Source of the DNA: Lachnospiraceae bacterium
Lineage (GTDB): Bacteria; Bacillota_A; Clostridia; Lachnospirales; Lachnospiraceae
Assembly (NCBI GenBank): GCA_016291475.1
Contig: JAEEXJ010000059.1
Location: 1 to 20,459 of the forward strand
Direction: 5' to 3'
DNA length: 20,459 bases
Below the pieces are notes generated by a model, which saw only the letters and a program-made list of their open reading frames with translations, had not been told where the DNA came from and did no database searches. The translations under genes and the position numbers were made by a program. Shown one piece after another: positions 1-7,931 of the stretch; within the stretch, counting starts at the first letter, position 1; every line of letters begins with the position of its first letter.

Positions 1-911
1 ACGATACTCTTGAAGAAGTAATAGGCATTCGTCCTTCCGTAGGTTCTCTGGCCGAGTATGGAATCACTTATGCTCAGGCAGACCTTAATGAGGATGGCAC
101 GCCCAATCTTGAGAATATTAAAAATGCAATCAGCGACAAAACAAAACTGGTTACCATTCAAAGATCCAAGGGATATCAGACCAGACCTTCACTTTCCGTT
201 GCTCAGATTGCTGATATCATTAAGACCGTCAAATCCGTTCGCAGCGATATCATCTGTATGGTAGACAACTGCTACGGAGAATTTGTAGAGCCCATAGAGC
301 CCTCTGATGTAGGCGCCGATATGGTTGTCGGATCTCTTATCAAGAATCCGGGAGGCGGTCTTGCTCAGGTCGGAGGATATATTGCCGGAACCAAGGATTG
401 TATTGAAAAATGTTCTTACAGGCTTACGGCACCGGGACTCGGAAGAGAAGTCGGACCTTCACTTGAAGCTCTTCCAAGGCTTTACCAGGGCTTCTTTATG
501 GCTCCCACGGTTACGGCTTCAGCTTTAAAGAGTGCCATTTTTGCTGCTAACCTGTTCGAAAAGTTCGGATTTGAAAGTTTCCCCGCCGGATGCGAGGAGA
601 GACACGATATTATCCAAGCCATTACATTCGGAAAACCCGAAGGTCTTATTGCGTTCTGTGAAGGAATACAGGCTGCCGCTCCGGTAGATTCTTCTTTTGC
701 CCCCGAACCTTGGGACATGCCGGGTTATGATTCCAAGGTAATAATGGCTGCCGGAGCCTTTACATCAGGTTCTTCAATAGAGCTTTCTGCAGACGGACCT
801 TTAAGAGAGCCCTATACCGCATATTTCCAGGGTGGAATCACCTGGTCACACGGTAAATTCGGCATAATCAAGGCATTCCAAACTTTGGTGGATAAAGGCC
901 TGATTTTATGA
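1..911 (+). CDS. Methionine gamma-lyase family protein (YnbB-like, aluminium-resistance family), 3' part
   Basis: The gene is cut by the left edge; the reading frame runs from base 3 and 302 residues are visible. The protein belongs to the PLP-dependent fold-type I family annotated as methionine gamma-lyase-like or aluminium resistance protein. Visible family signatures are QRSKGYQTRPSL, then MVDNCYGEFVEP, then SLIKNPGGG. The lysine at codon 342-344 in the last motif is the expected Schiff-base lysine for pyridoxal phosphate. The C-terminal part (AYFQGGITWSHGKFGI) also fits the family. The true substrate is not established for most members, so cysteine/methionine lyase activity is a family-level guess. 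The gene often lies upstream of radC and mre genes in Clostridia, as here. The N-terminus, roughly 110-130 residues by family length, is outside the window. Confidence 0.88.
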   Translation, partial: DTLEEVIGIRPSVGSLAEYGITYAQADLNEDGTPNLENIKNAISDKTKLVTIQRSKGYQTRPSLSVAQIADIIKTVKSVRSDIICMVDNCYGEFVEPIEPSDVGADMVVGSLIKNPGGGLAQVGGYIAGTKDCIEKCSYRLTAPGLGREVGPSLEALPRLYQGFFMAPTVTASALKSAIFAANLFEKFGFESFPAGCEERHDIIQAITFGKPEGLIAFCEGIQAAAPVDSSFAPEPWDMPGYDSKVIMAAGAFTSGSSIELSADGPLREPYTAYFQGGITWSHGKFGIIKAFQTLVDKGLIL

Positions 912-923
912 TAAAATATCAAA

Positions 924-966
924 GATTGCGATAAAAATGACTCTTTTGCAATCATATGTTATTTTT
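924..966 (+). terminator. Weak hairpin after the lyase-family gene, possible terminator
   Basis: GATTGC (924-929) can pair with GCAATC (948-953), and AAAA/TTTT can extend the stem inside it. A T-rich stretch follows at 959-966. The stem is short and AT-rich and the T-run is interrupted, so termination would be leaky at best. It sits in the only gap (912-977) between the first two genes. I found no convincing promoter in the gap. Confidence 0.3.
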
Positions 967-977
967 GGAGATGTTAA

Positions 978-1220
978 ATGAGATATAAGGGATGGGTTTT
1001 ATTTTTTCTGGTGATAATCGGGTTTATACTCGGTAACCTCATCGGAACGCATTGCAATATCGATTTTTTGTCTTACGGAGGACAATTTGGTCTTACTTCG
1101 CCTCTTGAACTTAATCTCGGTTTTGTGATCCTTACTTTCGGACTTACTTTTAATATCACCATTGCCGGTATTCTCGGAATGGTGGCCGCATTTGTGGCAT
1201 ATAAGTTCATGAAGATCTGA
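978..1220 (+). CDS. DUF4321 small membrane protein
   Basis: An 80-residue protein with a hydrophobic N-terminal helix (about residues 4-23) and a second hydrophobic stretch near the C-terminus (about 48-76). The sequence FILGNLIG after the first helix and LNLGFVILTFGLTFNI in the second half match the DUF4321 pattern of small Clostridia membrane proteins usually found beside radC and mreB. No function is known. The start is supported by GGAG at 967-970, eight bases before the ATG. It is probably co-transcribed with radC, which starts 33 bases after the stop. The neighbourhood suggests a link to the cell envelope, but this is inference. Confidence 0.8.
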   Translation: MRYKGWVLFFLVIIGFILGNLIGTHCNIDFLSYGGQFGLTSPLELNLGFVILTFGLTFNITIAGILGMVAAFVAYKFMKI

Positions 1221-1254
1221 TATGCGTAGCCCCGGAGAAGGGGAAAGGCGCATA
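1221..1254 (+). promoter_or_regulatory. Hairpin covering the radC ribosome binding site
   Basis: TATGCG (1221-1226) is the exact complement of CGCATA (1249-1254), whose last base is the A of the radC start codon. Inside it CCCC (1230-1233) can pair with GGGG (1240-1243). The radC Shine-Dalgarno region GGGGAAAGG (1240-1248) therefore lies in the 3' half of the fold. The hairpin starts directly after the upstream stop codon, so a ribosome finishing the DUF4321 gene would open it. This would couple translation of the two genes. The structure is read by eye; no folding was computed. Confidence 0.4.
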
Positions 1255-1943
1255 TGAATGATAGAAATAAGTTCTTTGAAGAAAAGCCCTATGAGAGATT
1301 TATCTCCATGGGTGCGGAGAGTTTAACAGACGCAGAACTTCTTGCGATAATACTCAGGACAGGGACCAAAGGCTCGGATGCCGTTTCGCTTTCCAGAAAG
1401 GTCCTTGAACTCGGTAAATATCCAAGAACAGGATTTCTCGGGCTTTATGATACCGATATCTCTTCCCTTGAGAAGATATCGGGTATTGGAAGGGTTAAGG
1501 CAATCAAGCTCAAAGCTCTTGCCGAAATTTCCAGAAGGATGCATGAAGCCAGACTGGCGGAAGGGTTAAATGTTTCAAATGCTTCATCCGTTGCCGCTTT
1601 TTACATGGAGAGGATGAGACATAATAAATGTGAGAAGGTTTTACTTCTCTGCATTGATTCAAAAGGAAAAGTCCTAAGAGAATCCGAGATTTCCAAAGGG
1701 AGTGTAAACAGATCGCTTGTATCAGTAAGAACCATTATGATGGAAGCTTTGAATGCGGAAGCGGTGCATTTGATCCTGATGCATAACCATCCCAGCGGAG
1801 ATCCCACACCTTCCAAAGATGACAATGATCTTACCGCAAAGCTTTTTGAAAGCTGCAAACTTATGGAAATACCACTTTTGGATCATATAATCATTGGTGA
1901 TAATCTGTATTACAGTTATAACGAATCGGGACTTTTACGGTAG
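1254..1943 (+). CDS. radC: RadC family JAB/MPN-domain protein
   Basis: A 229-residue protein, normal for the family. Residues 1-100 form the UPF0758 N-terminal region with a helix-hairpin-helix-like segment (EKISGIGRVKAIKLKA). The C-terminal JAB1/MPN-type domain has the metal-binding signature HNHPSGDPTPSKDD at residues 177-190, with both histidines, serine and aspartate present. The name comes from an old radiation-sensitivity allele; a repair role is doubtful and the biochemical activity is not settled. The chosen ATG has a purine-rich ribosome site at 1240-1248, which lies in a hairpin. MreB starts 14 bases downstream, so radC is probably the head or upstream neighbour of the shape operon, a common order in Clostridia. 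Confidence 0.93.
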   Translation: MNDRNKFFEEKPYERFISMGAESLTDAELLAIILRTGTKGSDAVSLSRKVLELGKYPRTGFLGLYDTDISSLEKISGIGRVKAIKLKALAEISRRMHEARLAEGLNVSNASSVAAFYMERMRHNKCEKVLLLCIDSKGKVLRESEISKGSVNRSLVSVRTIMMEALNAEAVHLILMHNHPSGDPTPSKDDNDLTAKLFESCKLMEIPLLDHIIIGDNLYYSYNESGLLR

Positions 1944-1957
1944 AGAAAGGAAATAAT

Positions 1958-2968
1958 ATGCCGGCAAATGCTTACGGTATCGACCTTGGTACCAACCACA
2001 TCAAGATTTTTAACAACAACGACAGTACCATTACCATTCAGAAAAACATGATCGCCATCAAAGACGAGAACGAGTTTTTTGCATATGGTGATTCTGCTTA
2101 TGAGATGCATGAAAAGGCACCCGCAAATATTCAGATATCATATCCTTTAAGCTGCGGTGTTATTTCAGACCTTCACAATGTGGAGCTTCTTGTTAAATAT
2201 ATTATCAGCGATCTTCAGGGCGGAAGTCCCAAGAATGCCGATTTCCTTATAGCCGTACCTTATGATATCACCGATGTTGAAAAGAGAGCTTTCTATGATC
2301 TTCTTAAAGAAGCAGGTGTAAAGGCTCATAAGATCTATGTTACACAGATGGCTATCGCTGACGGTGTGGGCATGGGCATTGATGTTAAGAATTCCGTAGG
2401 TGTTCTCGTAGTAAATGTCGGATTTGAGACCACCGAGATCTCTGTATTGTCACTCGGAGGAATTGTCCTTTCCAAGCTTATCAAAGAGGGCGGACTTAAA
2501 TTTGACGATTCCATCAGAGCTGCCGTAAGAAATGAGTTCGGTCTTATGATAGGTGGCAAGACAGCAGAGGAAGTTAAGAAGAATCTTAAAGAACTTGAGA
2601 AAGCAAATAAGGGAGCTACCGTATACGGAAGAGACATAGTAACCGGACTTCCCGTTCAGAGAGAGATTCCCACCAAACTTATCGTAGATTCTCTTGAAGG
2701 TGATTTTAAGACGATCATCGATAACATCAAGTTCATTCTTGAGAGAACTCCCCCTGAACTTTCCGCAGATATTTTCCGTAACGGAATATATCTTACCGGC
2801 GGAGCAAGCCAGGTTTCCCATTTGGTTGAAAGGATTGCGGACGGTACAGGCCTTAAGGTAAATGTAACCGATGAGCCTCTTACATCCACAGCATACGGGC
2901 TCGGAAGAATAATTCAGGATCCGGAGTATTCCGGTCTGGCACAGAGTGCCGAGGGCATGGGTAAATGA
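1958..2968 (+). CDS. mreB: Rod shape-determining protein MreB (divergent type)
   Basis: A bacterial actin of 336 residues, the usual length, that would form membrane-bound filaments guiding lateral wall synthesis. The phosphate-1 loop is YGIDLGTNHIKIF (residues 6-18), the adenosine region is LTGGASQVSHL near residue 280, and RTPPELSADI precedes it. The phosphate-2 loop is unusual. Most MreBs read DIGGGTTEV; here it is NVGFETTEIS, with asparagine at residue 153 where the metal/nucleotide-handling aspartate is expected. The preceding EEPMA-type motif reads VTQMA (T129-Q130), so the usual glutamates are missing. Clostridia have a divergent MreB subfamily with DVGFDT at this place, so part of this is a family trait. 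The stop codon overlaps the mreC start (ATGA), giving coupled translation. Confidence 0.9.
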   Translation: MPANAYGIDLGTNHIKIFNNNDSTITIQKNMIAIKDENEFFAYGDSAYEMHEKAPANIQISYPLSCGVISDLHNVELLVKYIISDLQGGSPKNADFLIAVPYDITDVEKRAFYDLLKEAGVKAHKIYVTQMAIADGVGMGIDVKNSVGVLVVNVGFETTEISVLSLGGIVLSKLIKEGGLKFDDSIRAAVRNEFGLMIGGKTAEEVKKNLKELEKANKGATVYGRDIVTGLPVQREIPTKLIVDSLEGDFKTIIDNIKFILERTPPELSADIFRNGIYLTGGASQVSHLVERIADGTGLKVNVTDEPLTSTAYGLGRIIQDPEYSGLAQSAEGMGK

Positions 2969-3834
2969 GTCCTGTCGTAAAATCCAAGGGGGAGAGATTT
3001 ACACTGCCAAGTAAATATCTCCTCCTTATTTTAACTTTAATATGCATTATCCTGATGGTGCTGACTTACGGAACCGGTATTTTTGATGTGCCCGTTAATT
3101 CTGCGGTCGGCAGAATAATAGTGCCCTTTGAGAAAGGCGTTTCCAGAGCCGGAGAGTGGCTCAGAAACAGAAAAGATGAACTCACTTCCGTCAGAAGTCT
3201 TCTGGAAGAAAACGAAAGGCTCAGAGAGCAGATCGATGCACTTACCGAAGAGAATCTGATCCTTACTCAGGAAAGATATGAACTTACCGATATGCAGGCA
3301 CTTCTGGGCTTATCCGAAGTTTATTATTCCTATGAAAAAGTTGGGGCCAGAGTCATCTTTAAGGATGCCGGCAACTGGTATAGTTCATTTATCATAGATA
3401 AAGGAACCGATGACGGGCTTGCTCTTGATATGAATGTTATTGCAGGGGGCGGCCTTGTGGGCAGAATAACCAAGATAGGTCCAAACTGGGCCAGGGTCAC
3501 CTCCATTATTTCTGACGGAGTTAATGTCAGCGGTCAGGTTGTTTCTTCGGATCTTACGCTTATGGTCACCGGAGATCTTACCCTTGTTGACAGAGGACTT
3601 CTCAATTTCTCTCTTTTGTCGGATCCCGATGGGCTGGTTGTAAAGGGAGATAAGGTTGTAGTCAGTAATATAAGCGATAAGTACCTCCCCGGACTTCTGA
3701 TAGGCTATATAGATTCCGTTCAGAACGATCCCAATAACCTGACGAAATCCGGTACTATTTCTGTTGCTACAGACTTCGATCACCTTTCTGTTGTTTTGGT
3801 GATCACTGATTTAAAAGATTACGATTACGAATGA
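2965..3834 (+). CDS. mreC: Rod shape-determining protein MreC
   Basis: A 289-residue bitopic membrane protein that links MreB, MreD, RodA and PBP2 in the elongation complex. A short basic cytoplasmic tail is followed by one membrane helix (about residues 18-36). A charged coiled coil lies at about 66-108 (LLEENERLREQIDALTEENL). The extracellular beta-rich MreC domain follows, with the typical segments FIIDKGTDDGL and GGGLVGRI. The start ATG overlaps the mreB stop by four bases. The protein ends in an acidic tail (KDYDYE), and its stop overlaps the mreD start in the same ATGA fashion. No anomaly is seen. Confidence 0.95.
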   Translation: MSPVVKSKGERFTLPSKYLLLILTLICIILMVLTYGTGIFDVPVNSAVGRIIVPFEKGVSRAGEWLRNRKDELTSVRSLLEENERLREQIDALTEENLILTQERYELTDMQALLGLSEVYYSYEKVGARVIFKDAGNWYSSFIIDKGTDDGLALDMNVIAGGGLVGRITKIGPNWARVTSIISDGVNVSGQVVSSDLTLMVTGDLTLVDRGLLNFSLLSDPDGLVVKGDKVVVSNISDKYLPGLLIGYIDSVQNDPNNLTKSGTISVATDFDHLSVVLVITDLKDYDYE

Positions 3835-4355
3835 TTCAGCGAATTCTCATCGCAATTTCAATACCTTTCTTTTTCCTGCTTCAAACAGGTGTTTTCACAT
3901 ACCTGAAGCTGGGTAACTGTATCCCTAATCTGATGGTTCTCATAGCCTGCATTTACGGATTTTTCTATGGAGAAAAATTCGGTTGTGTTGTCGGATTTTT
4001 CGGAGGGCTTCTCATAGATATATTCTTTGGAAATATGCTGGGGATGAACGCTCTTATCATCATGTTTATCGGATATATAAACGGAGGATTCAGCGAGCTT
4101 TTTTATGCTGAGGATATTCGTCTTCCGATGATACTTCTTACTCTCAGTGATGCTACTTACGGGCTTGTGTATTACATATTCACTTTCCTTATGAGGGGCA
4201 AGCTTTCCATAGGATACTATCTGACTTCGGTTATCCTGCCGGAAATCTTTTATACTTTACTTGTATCGCTGGTCATTTATCCGATCCTTCTGGCCATAGA
4301 TACATTGTTCAGAAACTTAAGACTTAAGAAAGAACTGGAAAAGCAGGATGTTTGA
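3831..4355 (+). CDS. mreD: Rod shape-determining protein MreD
   Basis: A 174-residue polytopic membrane protein with about five or six hydrophobic helices, the normal size for MreD. The segment YGFFYGEKFGCVVGFFGGLLIDIFFG (residues 42-67, listed here only as a position) carries the family's G-rich motif ending in LLIDIFFGN, and GMNALIIMFIGYINGG follows. MreD is the integral membrane partner of MreC in the elongasome. Its ATG overlaps the mreC stop, and its own 3' end overlaps the PBP2 start by eight bases. Assignment rests on both sequence and the fixed mreB-mreC-mreD order. Confidence 0.92.
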   Translation: MIQRILIAISIPFFFLLQTGVFTYLKLGNCIPNLMVLIACIYGFFYGEKFGCVVGFFGGLLIDIFFGNMLGMNALIIMFIGYINGGFSELFYAEDIRLPMILLTLSDATYGLVYYIFTFLMRGKLSIGYYLTSVILPEIFYTLLVSLVIYPILLAIDTLFRNLRLKKELEKQDV

Positions 4356-7215
4356 CGGGCTTCGTGAAAGAATATTAAATATCTTTACGAGCAGGGTCAC
4401 GATCATTTATCTGATCATGACCTTACTTTGCGGTGTACTTCTTTACAGATGCTTTGTCCTTCAGATCATTAACGGCCAGGAATATCTCGACAATTTCATG
4501 TTAGAGCAGGAAAAAGTAAGGGATATCATGCCTACCAGAGGAAATATCTACGACAGAAACGGAAATATCCTTGCCTATAACGAACTTGCGTATTCGATAA
4601 ATATCGAAGATACCTTCGAGACTTCATCAAGCAAAGATAAGAATTTAAATGAACTTGTTTATAATCTGATCAAGCTTATTGAGAGAAACGGGGATACCAT
4701 CGATTCCGATTTTAAGATTGCGATCAATGATGACGGTGAATTTGTTTATACCGTAACCGGGGCGAATCTTACCAGATTCCTTGCGGATGTATACGATCAT
4801 GCGGATGTAAAGGATCTTACTGAAGACGAGAAGGCTTCAACCCCTGTAGAGGTCATGATCTATCTGAGCAGAAAAAGCGGGAAAGGCTTTCATTTTGCCG
4901 TAGGCGATTATCTTAATCCCGAAGATACAAAATCCGAATTTATCGAAGGAAAAGGATATACCAACCGTGAATGGCTTGAGATCGTTGAAATACGATATGC
5001 AATGAGCCTCACTTCTTTCAGAAAATATATCGGAACAACGATCTCAACTGATGTAAAGCCGGAGACCGTTGCTCTTATCATGGAAAATTCTGATATTTTG
5101 CCCGGTGTTACCATTCAGGAAGATACAGTAAGAAGATATGTCAATTCAGTATATTTTGCTCACATTCTCGGATATACCGGAAGGATTTCAGCCGAAGAGA
5201 TAGATGCTCTTAATCAAAGAATGATCGATGAAGGCGCCACCGAAGGAACATATACTTCCGAAGATGTCGTCGGAAAAAGCGGTATAGAAAATTATCTTGA
5301 AACCACTCTCCAGGGAACAAAAGGATATGAGAGGGTTATGGTTGATAATACCGGTAAGGTTTTGTCTATTTTGGATCACAAAGATGCTGTCAGAGGACAG
5401 GATGTATATTTATCCATAGACATGGATCTGACCATGGAACTCTATGATATTACAGAAAGAAAGATCGCTTATATACTTGTTCAGAAGCTTCAGAATGCCA
5501 AGCTGGCCGTAAGAACGACGGATTCCGTTAAGACCATCCCTATAGCGGATGTTTATTATGCTGTCTTCAGAAACAGCGTTCTTGATATTTCACATTTTTC
5601 GGCAGAGGATGCACAGCCTACCGAGCAGCTTGTTTATGAGAGGTTTCTCAGCTATAAGGAAAATGTATATTCGACTCTTGAAACCGGTATCAGAACCACA
5701 AGAACTCCTTATGATAAGCTGTCTGATGAGTATAAGATATATCAGTACTATGCCTTTAAACTTCTTATGAACAATGGAATAATCATGACTTCCGAGGTTG
5801 ATACCGAAGACAGCATGTATAAAGCATGGGACCAGGGAGGAAGTGTATCCCTCGGAGATCTGCTTGATCATGCCATAGCCATGGGCTGGGTTGATATTTC
5901 CAAGCTTGAACTGGAATCTAAATATGCAAGCTCGTCTGAGATATTTGATGCGATAATCCTGAAAATATTTAAACTCTGTGATGCGGATGCTGAATATCAG
6001 ACAAGATTTTATAAATACATGATCTTAAATGATAAGATCACAGGTTATAACGTATGCAAACTTCTCATCGAGCAGGAAGCCATATTTGCACCTGAAAGTG
6101 AGATCAACAGACTTAATGCCGGAGCAATTAGCGCATACAGCTTCATGGTCAACCGTATCTCGAATCTTGATATTACTCCGGCGCAGCTTGCTCTCGAACC
6201 CTGTAACGGTTCCGTTGTCATGACCAATCCCAATAACGGACAGGTAATTGCCCTTGTTTCTTATCCCGGATATGACAACAATATGCTTGCTAATACCGTT
6301 GATAACGATTATTGGAACAGACTTCTTAATGATGATTCATCACCGCTTTTGAATTTTGCTACTCAGTATAAGGCGGCACCCGGATCCACATTTAAGATTG
6401 TAGCTGCAACTGCAGGCCTGCGTGAGGGCGTTATCAATACATCGACACTGATCAATTGTAACGGTATATTTACGGATATTGAACCTCCTGCCAAGTGTAC
6501 TGCGGTACATGGTAATGAAACCGTAAGAACCGCGATCAGGGACTCGTGTAACCTGTATTTCTTTAATGTCGGATACAGGCTTGCTACACTAAACGGTTAT
6601 TATGATGATGCTTCCGGTCTTGAATATCTCTATAAATATGCAGATATGTACGGCCTTACGGCAAGATCCGGAGTGGAGATCACAGAATATGAGCCGGATG
6701 TGTCGGATAAGGACTCTGTCAGATCCTATATCGGTCAGGGTACTAATGCTTATACCACGACTCAGCTGGCAAGGTATGTTTCCAGTATTGCAAACGGTGG
6801 TACGACTTATGATCTGACACTGCTTGATCATATCGAAGATTCATACGGACGAACGGTTTGGGAGCATGCTCCGGTAATATATAATACCGTTGAAATGGAA
6901 GATTATCAGTGGAGTGCCATCGTCAACGGTATGATCGATGGTGTTAACAATAAACCGTATTTTGCGGATATACCCGTTCAGGTAGCAGGTAAGACCGGAA
7001 CCGCTCAGCAGTCAAGGTCTAAACCCGACCACGCTTTGTATATAGCGTTTGCACCTGCCGTAGGCGATCCTGAGGTTGCGTTGTGTGTCAGAATTCCTTT
7101 CGGTTTCTACTCGGATTACGCGGCGCAGCTTGCCCATGAATGCCTTCAGGCTTATTACGAAGTTGAACCTGAAGTGGATCAATCGGCGTATGCTACGGAT
7201 GAAAGAAGAGACTGA
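4348..7215 (+). CDS. mrdA: Penicillin-binding protein 2, class B transpeptidase with a large insertion
   Basis: A class B PBP of 955 residues that would cross-link peptidoglycan together with RodA. It has one N-terminal membrane helix (about residues 17-36), the dimerisation-domain motif RGNIYDRNGN and a long pedestal. The transpeptidase domain has STFK (S680 nucleophile, K683), SCN (S733-N735) and KTGT (K882-T885), all intact. Typical PBP2 proteins have 600-700 residues. The extra length lies mainly between the strand LSIDMDLTME (about residue 355) and GSVVMTNPNNGQVIALVSYP (about 621), which are near each other in ordinary PBP2. The extra segment is mostly helical and polar, with no domain I recognise. 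Enlarged PBP2 versions occur in Lachnospiraceae. The gene overlaps mreD by eight bases. Confidence 0.93.
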   Translation: MFDGLRERILNIFTSRVTIIYLIMTLLCGVLLYRCFVLQIINGQEYLDNFMLEQEKVRDIMPTRGNIYDRNGNILAYNELAYSINIEDTFETSSSKDKNLNELVYNLIKLIERNGDTIDSDFKIAINDDGEFVYTVTGANLTRFLADVYDHADVKDLTEDEKASTPVEVMIYLSRKSGKGFHFAVGDYLNPEDTKSEFIEGKGYTNREWLEIVEIRYAMSLTSFRKYIGTTISTDVKPETVALIMENSDILPGVTIQEDTVRRYVNSVYFAHILGYTGRISAEEIDALNQRMIDEGATEGTYTSEDVVGKSGIENYLETTLQGTKGYERVMVDNTGKVLSILDHKDAVRGQDVYLSIDMDLTMELYDITERKIAYILVQKLQNAKLAVRTTDSVKTIPIADVYYAVFRNSVLDISHFSAEDAQPTEQLVYERFLSYKENVYSTLETGIRTTRTPYDKLSDEYKIYQYYAFKLLMNNGIIMTSEVDTEDSMYKAWDQGGSVSLGDLLDHAIAMGWVDISKLELESKYASSSEIFDAIILKIFKLCDADAEYQTRFYKYMILNDKITGYNVCKLLIEQEAIFAPESEINRLNAGAISAYSFMVNRISNLDITPAQLALEPCNGSVVMTNPNNGQVIALVSYPGYDNNMLANTVDNDYWNRLLNDDSSPLLNFATQYKAAPGSTFKIVAATAGLREGVINTSTLINCNGIFTDIEPPAKCTAVHGNETVRTAIRDSCNLYFFNVGYRLATLNGYYDDASGLEYLYKYADMYGLTARSGVEITEYEPDVSDKDSVRSYIGQGTNAYTTTQLARYVSSIANGGTTYDLTLLDHIEDSYGRTVWEHAPVIYNTVEMEDYQWSAIVNGMIDGVNNKPYFADIPVQVAGKTGTAQQSRSKPDHALYIAFAPAVGDPEVALCVRIPFGFYSDYAAQLAHECLQAYYEVEPEVDQSAYATDERRD

Positions 7216-7235
7216 TATTTTTGAGGGAGGATTTA

Positions 7236-7931
7236 ATGAGCCGGGGAGTAACTTTAAAAAGTTATAATGGTGCCATAAAACTTATACTTGATCCCGAGAT
7301 GAACTTTAACGAGCTTCTCGGGCATGTCCGGGATAAATTCTATGCTGCCAGGAACTTTCTTGGTTCTTCATCCATTATTCTTGATATCGAAGGAAGAAAA
7401 CTTTCGGATATCGAAGAATCACTTATTGTTGATGCGATTAATGCCAGTTCTGATGTTGACGTTTCCTGCATCGTCGGTAAAAATGAAAACGATCAGGAAC
7501 ATATCAGAAAAGTGGGAGAGATACTAAACGATAAGATCAATTCTCTCGATAAATGCATCATTCTTCAGACCTCTGTCATGAACAAACAGGTTATTGACGT
7601 TGAGGACAGTGTTTTGGTATTGGGGGATGTTAATCCGGGCAGCCAGATCAAAAGCGGGGGGAATATCATAGTTCTCGGCGGATTATACGGTTCCGCCTAT
7701 GCGGGATCAAACGGGGACGAATCCTCATTTGTATGTGCGATCGAGATGGAGCCCGAAAGCCTTATTATCGGCGATAAAGAATATATTCCGGACAGTAAGC
7801 CCATTTGGTCTGCAATGCTTAAACCGGCACCGAAGGTCGCCAGAGTTTCGGACGGAGAATTGACCATAGGACCTCTTAACAGGGTCGTGATGGAGAAGAT
7901 TTATGAGTCTAAGAAATTATCACATTCGTGA
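7236..7931 (+). CDS. minC: Septum site-determining protein MinC, MinD-binding motif degenerate
   Basis: A 231-residue protein. Residues about 1-95 resemble the FtsZ-inhibiting N-terminal domain. The C-terminal beta-helix domain is clear: VLVLGDVNPGSQI, SGGNIIVLGGLYGSAYAG, then a stretch ending ESLIIGD. The usual RSGQ motif that contacts MinD lies just before the first of these; here the aligned residues are MNKQ (115-118). No minD or minE follows, although Clostridia normally have minC-minD-minE-rodA at this place. I chose ATG 7236 because GGGAGG at 7225-7230 gives an ideal spacing; a TTG at 7221 lies upstream of that ribosome site. The last 29 bases overlap the rodA start. The protein could still inhibit FtsZ, but how it would be placed is unclear. 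Confidence 0.85.
   Translation: MSRGVTLKSYNGAIKLILDPEMNFNELLGHVRDKFYAARNFLGSSSIILDIEGRKLSDIEESLIVDAINASSDVDVSCIVGKNENDQEHIRKVGEILNDKINSLDKCIILQTSVMNKQVIDVEDSVLVLGDVNPGSQIKSGGNIIVLGGLYGSAYAGSNGDESSFVCAIEMEPESLIIGDKEYIPDSKPIWSAMLKPAPKVARVSDGELTIGPLNRVVMEKIYESKKLSHS

Noticed and set aside
924..977. Possible promoter before the DUF4321 gene
   Set aside because: TTGCGA at 926-931 has no -10 at acceptable spacing, and other candidates match the consensus poorly.
3385..3783. Antisense open frame of 132 codons inside mreC
   Set aside because: It is opposite a well-conserved coding region, with no family match or ribosome site that I could see.
7221..7235. TTG start for minC five codons upstream
   Set aside because: It would begin upstream of the strong GGGAGG ribosome site that serves the ATG at 7236.
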